From positions 32,402,283-32,462,282 of the forward strand of contig OU612066.1 in the NCBI GenBank assembly GCA_914767715.1: a DNA stretch of 60,000 bases, in the 5' to 3' direction. The DNA comes from Membranipora membranacea (lineage: Eukaryota > Bryozoa > Gymnolaemata > Cheilostomatida > Membraniporidae). Every line of letters begins with the position of its first letter. Position 1 is the first letter of the stretch. Of this stretch, positions 32,280 to 43,500 are shown in pieces. Under the pieces are notes generated by a model, which was not told the origin of the DNA, searched no databases, and saw only the letters and a list, made by a program, of their open reading frames with translations. The position numbers were made by a program, and so were the translations under genes.

Positions 32280-34007
32280 GGCTGATACTGAGAACTTGTG
32301 GCAAGTGCACACAAACAGTGAGTAAAACCAAGGAGGAACAGAAACAAGCCTGTTACTCCTTGGTAAAACTAACTTGCTAGTAAGTTATTAGTTACTGGTA
32401 AGATACTTGTATGCAAGTAACTTACTTTTTTACGTTAGTTAGTAAAATAAAAAATAGTCAAGTCAGGCAACTACACCAGGCAGTCCAGGTTTGCCCAAGG
32501 AGCCATGCTTGCTAACCCCATGGCCATGTCCATGTGATCAAGCCCTAAATGTCATGAAGTGTTACCTGTTTTGGTTGTATTAAATTTAGTTGCTGTGTGG
32601 ATTCTTCTCAATTCATTTCAACAATTATGCAGAGCAGCTTCATCTTCCTCAAAACAGGCAAACACTGCTGAAGCCGAAGTGAAACCCATGGAAACTTATC
32701 TGGCCAATGAAGGCAAGCCTAACATAATTAAGCCAATTGAAACTAGTTTGACAAATTAAAAAGGAATATATTTGAGTTTCCTCTCATTGCCGAAACTTAT
32801 TTCTTGCACTCAAACTTTTGGATACATCTTTCTCGTATGTTATCTGTCTGCTTTCTACTCAACAAGACTGGAAACTGTTGTGAAACCACAAAAATTTAAA
32901 TACCAGACTAAGTGACAGGGCATCTTCTTCTAGTACTACTATTTTGTCTCCCTTTCCTGATAATCTCTGCACCATGTATTCAATATCCCTCTGTCTCATC
33001 TGTCACCTGCTGCTGAATAGATTTGAGACGAGATCATTCTGAGAAAAAGGCTTAGAGCTATACAATGATGACCCCATTATTGAAGTTGAATCAGGGAGGG
33101 TTTGTTGGTTCAACTTCAAGGAAAGTTTGTAGTACAAAAATTGAATTTATTTCATAACCGTTGTCTACTTACTTGGTACTTGCCGACGTGATCACCTCTT
33201 CATAGGGTTGAAGACTTTGGTAATGTGGCAAATGTCAATGTAATTATTAGTGGGTTAGTTGATATTGATTATACTTGTAGCGGCAGCCGTGGTTAAGTTC
33301 TTGAGTTATTTATTGAGCCGTAAGTCTCGAACTGATGCCATTAAGACACCGTGAAAACTACAAAGTTTGAACAACAAGTTGGTAAAAATGTGTTTCTAAA
33401 AGTATAAAATTAGCAGGTATAACATCAAATACAGTTGAGACTTTTACATTATTTCACATCAAAGATATTAACAGTTCAGATTCACAGAAAAAGTAAAAGT
33501 TATTAATTACCTGATTGGCTCTATAAAACGGCTGTGCTAAATTGGTGGAACATGACATGACCTTCCATGGCTAGGCCAAGAATAGAACAAATCTCTATGA
33601 TCAATACACAAGTATTTATAGTCAGTTAAATTGTTTACAAAAACATCTGAATGATTCATATAGCTTCATAGCGGGCAACAGCAAACCACCGAACAGGTGG
33701 ATATCTGATTAATAACCACAAAAGGTTACAAAATATTTACTGGTTGTTGACAAAAGCATGGGTTTATGATTCACTTTCTTATGAAAATATTAGGCTTTAT
33801 ACAGTGCAAAGTAGATAAACAAGATGAGCTAAAATTAGGCCATGCTGGCCGTTACAATACTCTAGATAGGACTACCAATCATGCCTTTTTTTCATTTAAT
33901 ATTCTCAGTTATTTTCAATTTTAAAAATGTTCCTTTTAAACATAAATGTTATTACAGAGAAAATCTAAAGAGGAGCAGCTGTTGTGCTAAAAACATGTCC
34001 GGTAAAT

Positions 34008-34425
34008 GGCCATCCGCCGCATATCTCTGTAAAAAGGGCCATCTGCTTATGACAAATACCCATTCGGCAGTGCTGACTAGCCATCCAATTCACCTTATAT
34101 CAATCTCAAAGTGTGACTGTCGCGAATCCATCCAGATGCCTATTTAGCGTGGCACCCGGTGGATGCTAAATAGGCATCCTGGTGGGTGCTTAATAGGCAT
34201 CCCGCTGGCACTCGGACGTCCGGATGGGTTTGTTGACCCGATGATAATTGTCTACAACCCATCCTTCACTATTACAAACCCATCCATCTGTCAAATTATG
34301 TGTCCGGATACCTATCATGCAACCAGATGCCTATTTGGCATCTGGCGGTTGTCCGAATGCCAAACGGATGGCTATTTGGCAACCACCGGATGCCACGCCG
34401 GCATCCGGATGGGTTCTTAGCCCAA
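34008..34425. repeat. GC-richer island of short direct and inverted repeats
   Basis: Blocks such as GATGCCTATTTGGCATC, GCATCCGGATGGGTT, AAACCCATCC and TAAATAGGCATCC recur in both orientations. The stretch is richer in G, C and CpG than the surrounding DNA and has several overlapping open frames in all directions, a sign of repeat structure rather than a gene. It may be a complex MITE; clear ends were not found. Confidence 0.55.
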
Positions 34426-34630
34426 CACGAAAACATAACATTTAGGATCTTAATCCATACAATCCTTCCATTCTCCTTGATCCAAAGCAACAATCCTACT
34501 AGTTACTGAGAGTGAGATGGCTTCCTTGTGTTCGATTAGAATGAGTGATCATTCATCGTCAACTACAGGATTCCCTTCTGCATGAAGTCACTCACACAGG
34601 ATACAGTAATAATGATCAATCTGAAAAGAT

Positions 34631-34708
34631 CACAGGTCTACTCCGAAACCTGGGTCGCACCGGGGCTTTCAAACATTCCAGAGACCGAGATTTTGGAGTA
34701 GACCTGTG
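34631..34708. repeat. Short inverted repeat, possible 78-bp MITE
   Basis: The arms CACAGGTCTACTCC (34631-34644) and its exact complement (34695-34708) enclose 50 bases. The compact size and perfect ends suggest a miniature element or a structured motif. Confidence 0.6.
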
Positions 34709-35766
34709 GTACAGGTAAAATACCTAAATTTGATTGTGGGATTATGTAGATATGTAGGATAGGCATTCTCTTTCTCATGAACAAACTCTGCAAAAATGTA
34801 TCCCAGGGACGCAGAATGTGTCATGCTGGATGCTTTCTTCTCCAAAGAACTGGATTAAATCCTCTTTCCCAAAAAATCGAGCTTTATCACTATTGATGCT
34901 GTGGTGAAATAACTGGGTCTAGGTGTTTGGGAAGGATGTACGTGTATTTTTTTGTGGCTCTGGGAGTGGAGACTCTATATATCATATCAAATACTAAGGT
35001 CAGCGACACCGTGTAACTTCATTTCAAGAGAATCCCTGTTGATGAATGAGAGAGAGGGAAGGAAACTAGTTTTGTTTCATCCGCTGTTGGGAGGAGATTG
35101 ATAGTGGCCTAGGTAGAAATGAGGGTCTGTGTGCGCAAATGGCCCGCTAATCTAAGTTTATGAGGTAGCTAATTGCACAAAGATAGAGTAGAATTTTGGT
35201 TCTTAAAATATGTAACAAGATAAGGGGCTGTCAAAATATGCACTTCAGCTGGTCTTTTTTTTTGCTTCACACAGACATGAATCGAACTCTTTTACAGGGC
35301 AAAGCTGATATTTGTCTCTCACTCTTTGTGTATAGCATTATTCTGGCTCCTCAGACTGCCAAAAAACGCAGAGAGAATTATCAAGTTGACAGAATTTGTT
35401 ACCTACAATGTTGAGAAAAGCTTCCACTACATCTCTCTTCACATTTTTAAAACAGTTCTAACTGACCTTTGATATTGAAGGTAGAGCATTGAATTTGACT
35501 CAATAATTAGATGCCTTAAATTATGTCCATACTCTCCAAAGGGTAGGGAAGATGACATAAAGGATAAGGGGTAAGGATACCTATACTTTCATGTTATGGG
35601 ATTATCCATATGTATCTGTAATACTTGATGTAACAGACATTGCTAGGTAAGATTGTGATTATTCACCAACAGACAAATAACCTAACTGCATAACATTGCC
35701 TATTTGAAATATTTTCTAGGTGCAGGTCATCTTGTGTTGTTCGGCATCAGATGATCCTATGCAGCT

Positions 35767-38700
35767 ATGATGCGGAGATGTATACTACATCTGACTAAGC
35801 AACAAAGACTGCTGCTTTCTGTAACCACGTCACACACAGCCTTGCGTAAACTCACATCTGACAAAAGCTCTAAACAGCAAGGATGTGACAACATAAGGAC
35901 AGGTGTAATATGTGCAGGATTGACGTTAGGTGCTGGTTGTGTAATATACACTCTCACAAGAGACAAGCGTGAAAACAAACTGACAATGTTTCAGAAATCG
36001 ATGCGTCCTGTCTTACATGCTGCTTCACCCTTTGGACCTGCAGGTGATGGTCATAATCACAATGAAAGTTTGCGCAACAAATACAACTTCATAGCAGAAG
36101 TGGTAGAGCGGGCTTCCCCAGCTGTTGTACATATTGTATCCAGGTAGGCTAATGCAAGTGCTCAAACTCAGTTTCTGGTAGTGATATTCTATCTCTAACT
36201 ACAGCCCACCCATTGCAGTTGTTAAGGCTCTCATGATGGTAGTATGCCACGACCAGCAACCCGTGCAGACTTTGAGCACTTGAGCTAGACTTATGCCAGA
36301 TTTATACAAAAAGTTTTGATAATGATCATCTTTAACTTCCGCCATTGCCTTCATTCCTTAACCACAGATTGCAAGTTCTTGGGCGATGAACTCATTTGTA
36401 CTCTGGAGCCATTTATGTGCAAACAGTTGTTCTGATTGGAGTACTTACTACTTATGCTGGATACCAGCAAGCTATGATTTGACTTTTGTTACTTGCATTG
36501 CAATGGGCACGTTCCTCCTAGTAAAGGAATTTAGTAGTTTATAAATGATATGCTGATTTAGCAAGCAAGTCACCATTATATATTGATTAAATAGGCAATG
36601 GGTATTATTTATTTTGTCCTCATTCAGCACGATGTTTAGACAAGGAGCAGGCTCAGGATTCATTATCTCACAGGATGGTCTCATTGTAACAAACGCGCAT
36701 GTAGTTCAGTCCGCGAGAAAGGGCGTGGTTGATGTGGAAATGGTGAATGGTAAAAAGTACAAAGGCGTAATACAAGTTATAGATTCTGTCAGTGATCTGG
36801 CTCTTGTCAAAATTGAGGAGGTATGTATCAGATATCTGAAAGCCTATCAGTGTAAGGTACGCATAAATCTCAGCTCATCAACAGCCTCTGCTTATAATAT
36901 AGACATGCCATTCTCTTCAAGTTGCTGTTTGTGTTGCCATAAACTTGATAGGTGTTATTAGGAGTTGTCTTCTGTTCTACCGTGAGGGACAATTTGCTAA
37001 AGAACCTCAATGCTCAAAAAGTCTTTCAAGTGATGCTGATGGTAAGGTGTGCCAAAATTCAGGGATCACCATAAGTTCCTTACAGAACTGCTTGGTTCAA
37101 ACCCAATTTATTCTGGCATAAGAAATGAATCCAAACGACAAACAGGGAGAAAGTCAAAATTTTGTTCTTCACAGTTGAGAATAGAACTTCTGTTAGTCAA
37201 TTAATTCTTCTGTTCAAAATGATTCTCGGACCTAGCATTCGGGGAGAGTTCTTTGATAGGGCTAATAGATCTCAGTATATAACTTTGTTTTTAGAATTTC
37301 TAACCCCTTTTTCAGGTAAACTTACCTACCCTTCAGCTTGGTAGTTCTGGTTCATTGAGACCTGGGGAGTGGGTGGTAGCAGTAGGCAGCCCTCTTGCTC
37401 TATCCAACACTGTTACTTCTGGTATTGTGTCATCCACTGGCAGAAAGAGTAAAGAACTTGGGCTATCTAATAACATTGACTACATCCAGACTGATGCCCC
37501 AATTACAGTAAGCTATAAATGCATCCATGCAAAGATACAAGTTTTATCTGATACTAAGAGCATCCATTCTAAGAACAAACATATTTGGAAGCTTAGTATA
37601 GTGTTAGTCAGGACATGCTATTAGTATTCTACACATGTCATCTTCTCATGGCATCATTGCCAGCAACTTGTACCTGCTATCATAAGATTAAAACCGGTGC
37701 TTAACATGGGCATGTCAATAAATTTTGTTTTAATGTCGACTGTGTAATCAGAGAGTGTGTCCCAAATTTTAGATTCCCTGCATTCATATTTAGGTTGATG
37801 TTTAATGGAATCATTCAAAACTTAGGGAGAATTTGATAAAGAGCCAAAATATGAATTCAGTTGTCTTCTCTAAAATCTGTGAGGGGAGACAAAACGAGTA
37901 TTTGAGAGAAGGCATATACGAGAAGAATTTTGCTCCCTCAATGGCTCATTCCTTGTAATGAGGCCACAGTCTGATTTAGGCCTTGCCAGTTAGACTAAGA
38001 GCTTCAAATCGATACCAAAATCTCAAAGGTGATTGGAGACCAATTGTTCCCTATCTCTGTCAATGTTGAATGATCATTTCATGATGCAGTTGCTGTTTAC
38101 TTACAGTTCGGAAATTCCGGTGGGCCACTGATCAACCTAGACGGTGAGGCTGTTGGTGTGAACTCTATGAAAGTAACTGATGGCATTTCGTTTGCGATTC
38201 CGTCAGATTATGTGCGCAAGTTTCTCAGGAAGGCTGATGAGTTTAAAAATAAAAGTAAGTGTAAAGATTTGATTCATACATTTGATTTGATGTGCTGCTT
38301 ATATGATCTAAACAATTGTATTTCATTGATTGAGGCAAGACAAAAGTTGTCATAACAAGCAAATTTGAGAACGGAAATTAGTTGTCGTACATTAGTCATG
38401 CCATCATTGTTCCTCAAAAGGAGTGAAGCTAATCCTTGCTTTGATATTAGTTCTTGTAAATCTCATCACAACTTGGCCAGTCTTATTATAGGGGTTAGGA
38501 AGAAACAAAGTGCTCATATTTGTGCAAATTGTAAAACCTAGTCTGATGCAAAATTTCCGAGCCCACATTTTAGCACTAGTTAGTTTTGATCATTCTAAGT
38601 GGTATATCCAACTATAACCATTTGATCTAACTGAATTGTACACTGTAATGCACATTGCCACATTATATCACAATGTAGAAGAGATGAAAAGAAGAGGCAG

Positions 38701-39433
38701 TGGATCATATATTGGCATAACGTCGCTGACTTTGAATCCACGTCTGTCAGCACAACTGAGAATGCGACCTGATCTGATTAATCTGGATATAGACAGCGGA
38801 GTATTCGTCGTGGCTGTTATGGCTGACTCACCTGCCCAAAAGTGAGTCATCCCAGTTAATATCCATCTGTGTTATCCTGTTTGATTTCAGGTGAAATTTA
38901 ATTGGATAGCACACTCATAGGGCTGAATAATGAGATGTGATGAGACGGCATGATTTATTATGATGAGTTCACCAATAAGAATAAAGCCTGCTGGTGCTCA
39001 CTAGGTTCATATTGTTACCAACGAAGTGTTATCTCAGCATATCCACCAAAGAAAACTGTCCGGTGAATAGTTTTACCATAGCATGATTAACAGGTATTCA
39101 TTGTAACCTGAGCATGACATCTACTCTTGTTTTTGCTGCTGCTGATTGATTAACAAAGCTTGTGAGCCCAGCCCCAGTGGTATCAGTGGCCTCCTCACCT
39201 CATAAGGTATAAACACAATGTAATTAATCCAAGTAACCATTGCTGACATGTTTTATACTCATACTTTCAGGGCAGGCATACAGCGGTATGACATCATTAT
39301 AAAAATTGATGGAGAGAATATAACTGCCTTTGATGACCTGCTTAGTGCGGTCCATAAAAAATCACAGGTCAGCTGTACTGTGTACCGCTTTGGAAAAATC
39401 ATGGAGATCATTGTAAATCCTACCAGCAGCTGA
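35767..39433 (+). CDS. HTRA2: HTRA2-like mitochondrial serine protease
   Basis: Six exons encode 411 residues (human HTRA2 458): 35767-36143, 36628-36820, 37316-37507, 38107-38254, 38679-38841, 39271-39433. The start is basic and lacks acidic residues for about 30 residues, as in mitochondrial targeting signals, and a hydrophobic segment (about 46-63) fits the inner-membrane anchor. The protease domain has the full triad: H150 in TNAHVV, D182 in SDLALVK and S258 in GNSGGP, plus [16 protein letters not shown] and GISFAIPSD signatures. The C-terminal 100 residues form a PDZ domain with [17 protein letters not shown]. In animals this enzyme controls protein quality in the intermembrane space and, once released, can promote cell death. 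ASPF at 86-89 resembles an IAP-binding tetrapeptide. The first of two adjacent ATGs is used. Confidence 0.95.
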
Positions 39434-39560
39434 GCACCTTGTATGGACCGCTGTCATGTTGATCTGTGTACCTTTCACCTAATGAGCACCTGGCGTGGAC
39501 CGCTGTCATATTAATTTGTGTACCTGTCACCCAATGAGCACCTGTCATGAACTGAGCAAC
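39431..39560. repeat. 52-bp tandem repeat starting at the HTRA2 stop codon
   Basis: TGAGCACCT recurs at 39431, 39483 and 39535, an exact 52-base period, with two nearly complete units and a partial third. The first TGA is the HTRA2 stop codon. Confidence 0.85.
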
Positions 39561-40525
39561 TGTCGAAATACATATAATTTAGTGCGTTGAGAAGTTGATA
39601 GTTTGTAAGGAAGTTTTCAGAAGAGCAATTTATGGGAAGCAATGCATGTTCTCCTCTGACAACCATGCATACTGCTATCCCAGCCATATCAACACAAGCT
39701 TCATAGTTGTCCTTCTATCTCCCTGTTTAAGCTGCCATTACTTATTATCTGTTTGTTATAAAATTGATTGTCACTCGCTACCACCCAATCATCTGATGGG
39801 GATAGTCTCTGACCTCCCGTGTGCTATATTATATGCTATCAGAGTAATCCTGTAGTTACCCAGTCATAGCGTCTTTCTTCACCATGAGTACCAACTTGCC
39901 AGATTGGTGCATGCAACAATTGTAGTGAAAATACTATTGAGTGTGTTGGTGGAGCAGCAAACTTATCCACAGCCCAATTTCGTTGTAAGAGAATTTTTAT
40001 AACATCCACTAATCGCAAAGTATTTCCATACTTTTCCTACCTACAGCAATGTAGACATCAGTGAAATCCAATTTGTTGTATGTTATATATTTATGAAAAT
40101 ATGATGTGTTTAACTAAATAAATGAATCTGTTTGAACGTAATTAAGTACTCCTAAAAAAAATGCTCCTACACCTACAGCCATAGTAGAGCTGGGCAAGGA
40201 AACAAAAATAAAAATTGCTTTTGTTATGATAACCAAATTTGGCAAGGTGTTTACTGGTCACATACAAGATGCTTTCAAATGAGATCCTATTGCAAATTAC
40301 AAAAAGAATAAAGTTTGGTCAAGACATGACTAAATTAAAAAAATACTGTAGTACAAAGGTAAGATGAGTTAAAACATGTGAGGAATACAATAACATGTAG
40401 CCTTGCCAGGCGGCCTCCAGATCCAGTGGCCTGTGACAAGGCCAAATAACATGCGCTACACCGGTCTGACAAAAACACGATTAGGGATTCAGAGTTGCAG
40501 GTAGGTAGAGAATGTGTCTGTAGGG
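39561..40525. other. Convergent intergenic region between HTRA2 and UNG
   Basis: This holds the 3' untranslated regions of both genes. AATAAA hexamers on the plus strand at 40117-40122 and 40307-40312 are candidate HTRA2 polyadenylation signals. A plus-strand frame at 39595-39855 has no recognisable features. Confidence 0.5.
40117..40122 (+). terminator. Candidate polyadenylation signal AATAAA for HTRA2
   Basis: A canonical AATAAA lies about 690 bases after the HTRA2 stop codon, with no upstream canonical hexamer noticed. Another is at 40307. Which one is used is unknown. Confidence 0.35.
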
Positions 40526-43500
40526 TTACGGAAGATGGTTCCAGTCGATGGCTTTCTTACCGTGAGATAACAAGTATTCGTTAGCCTGAGAGAAATGCTT
40601 ACATCCGAAGTATCCTCTATGGGCAGAGAGGGGGGATGGGTGAACACCCTTCAGGATGCGATGCTTCTTCTAAAAAACACAATATCATATTTGTCTGTCA
40701 TTTCAAAGATTTGTCGGATAAGATTGGGGAATTATATATTATACATATTACACATTTCTTCTGGTAATGAATTAGTCCACAGACTATTTTGTCCAGAAAA
40801 CAAAGATAAAAGTGATAACTTTCAAACGAAATGCTAATCAAGTAAAATTATATAATTGTGTGTGTGTGAACTACTTGGTCACACAAAGGTATGGAAATAC
40901 AAAGAATACAGGTAAATGAGATTATTGCATTTAAAATTTTATTATCTAATGTTAAAAATGAATAAATGTATTAAGAAGTAGAAAAGTAGTTTATGCACAA
41001 ATAATGTGGATTTTTGACAGATCACCTGAATGATCTGATATCATGGCACAGCTTAATGGTCGGGTTGGGGGGGGGGGGGAATCATTAAATGTGGTCTTAT
41101 TAACCCTGTGTACCAGAATGCACCTGAAGACTCTTACTTACTTGCAATTTCTCTCTAAATTTGCTATGACTGACTTTGAGCTATCTGACCGAGGATTTGA
41201 AATTCAAATTTAATCAAAAGTTTCTCCTACATATTTTAGTTTCTCTGACTGCTTGAAAGACATGCCCTGAAAACTTAGTTTGGGCAAACTTTGGTAATTA
41301 AAATTGGAGACGGTCATAACATCTGGTTTTGATGCATTGAGTACCAATTTATTGCAATTATACCAGTCAGAAGCTAAGTCTAGTGAATGTTCCATATTTT
41401 TATGGACAGTGTTGGGTCATTTCCACTGGCTTTCATCAGACAGTCATCGGCAATCAGATAACAATTTTCTAAAGTAGTGAGGTGATTGATGAAGAGTCAT
41501 GAAAATAGGAAATTTTGAGAATTTTAGACCATACTATAGGCCAAGAGTAAGAAACCTCAATATTCAGTTTCTTAAACTTATTTTTTAAACACTCATTAGG
41601 CAGAAGACATACCATTTCAAAGGTAACACACCCAAGCCAATTATGAAAGAAGGCTAGTAATATTTTGCTGTCTTTGTGGACACAGTGGAACACTTGATGA
41701 ACAATTTTCTCTAATTCAGGCGTGACAAAAAGTCAATATCAATCCTGCGTGGATTTATCAATACCTCACCCTCACTCAAATACTACAAGCATCTAATTGT
41801 ACAGATCGGGGCCTTGACAGTATACTGGATTGAATTGGATGTTGCTTGTGTGGTGTTATCTACTCATATTACCTACCAAGCACCCGATCAAGAACCACCA
41901 GTCAATTAAAACTGAGAGTGAGCCTTAGCACCAGGGTGGTTCAGAAATCCTTAAAACTGGTACATGGGTAGATAACACAACAAAAGCAATAACAAACTCG
42001 ATCCAGCACACAGGGATATTGATGGCTTGGTTTCCAGGTTAGTCGATATACAACTACAATTATCCATTGGAGGAATAATATATAATAAAGGATGTTCTCA
42101 TAATCCTACTATATCCTAACAAACTAACTGATAAGTGATTCCGCCGGGGGCTGTCGGATGGGGGGGGGCAACAGTCTGGGGGGCTCAGACTAAGAAGTGA
42201 TAGACAGTACCTGACTGATGTGACTTCCTTTCTTCTGCGCATATGATCCCCAGAGCATGAAGACGAGGTTGGATGTGTTCTTGTTGAGATATTGTATAAC
42301 GGCGTCAGTAAGCTTCTCCCAGCCCTTATCTTTGTGAGAGTTAGCGTTACCGGCTCTAACGGTCAGTACAGCATTCAATAAGAGGACACCTGTAAGCATG
42401 TCCTCACAGTGTAAACAAAGTTTGCCTGAATCGCCTATATGACAGCCGATAACAACATGGGCAATGTAATTTTAGACTTGTTTATTTTCACAGGACATTG
42501 TGCAAAACTAGTTGCTAGAGTTATTCCCCCCTTAAAAATGAGAAGACAACTCTTATTATTATATATTGGAATCATAACCTTGACCAGGGAGGGCTGGATC
42601 CTCTGCTCTCCCTAGACAGGACACCATATAGCACATATTTACGAATGATATGAAAATTATGTACTGTTTAGTGGTAATGGCATATGCAAAAGGTCGTTTT
42701 GAATTTGAAATAGCAAACACAATCACTATACTACATTATACTACTACAGAATAAGGCGCAGGCTCAATGACTGTGCCCTGATGACTGTGCCCTGTCTAGG
42801 TTTGATTAGATTGGCTATGGTAGGAATAAATCATGCTGCGTATTGTAACAAGACCAAATAAAATCAATATTTTCAACCTAACAGGATCCAACGAAGCTAA
42901 TAATGAGATAATAAGGAGTACCTTGGCTGGCCCACCCCATCAGATAGCCATGATCAGGTTTAGAGAACTCAGGTATATCCTTATCCAGTTCTTTATACAT
43001 GTTCTGTAGACTTGGAGGAGTGTTAACACCTTTCATCACACTAAAACACAATCCTGTAAAAAGAAACGAACAATATAACAAACCAAGACTTATATATCAT
43101 ATAAACCTGCTAGCATAACTAAACAGTCTATGGCTGGTAGGATGTCGACAACATATCTCTTCACAAACTTATGGCTGGTGCACATTGTCCCAGACAACCA
43201 TTCCAGATAACCATCCCAGTAAATGTGAACATGAAAATGACACAATCCCAGTCCGTCTGGGTCGGTCTGGGACAGTATCTGGATAGTTCGTATGCGTCAA
43301 ACGTTCGTGATGCTGTCCCAGACGCAACTAGACTCATTTTACATCTGGGTGCTACTTTAACCACATATTGGACATTATCCAGCACTATCCCAGACAAAAA
43401 CCTAATTGCTAGTCTGGGATGAATTTTACAATGTGAACATAAGACTGGGACCATCTGGGATAAGCATCTGGGATGGCATCGTAATGTCATCTGGGACAAT

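Larger units (their letters stand above)
28015..35766. other. Long repeat-rich spacer upstream of PAQR and HTRA2
   Basis: The two neighbouring genes diverge, so both promoters lie here. No conserved protein-coding exon was found. The spacer holds a pair of ~250-bp direct repeats, a group of repeats between them, several hairpins, a microsatellite and a GC-richer island with internal repeats. A small plus-strand frame at 32559-32759 with one hydrophobic segment is not supported as a gene. Confidence 0.5.

Noticed and set aside
32559-32759. 66-codon plus-strand frame with a hydrophobic start
   Set aside because: It resembles a signal anchor but has no conserved motif, neighbours or splice context; chance is more likely.
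34163-34509. Several open frames in all directions
   Set aside because: They reflect the internal repeats of the GC-richer island, not a gene.
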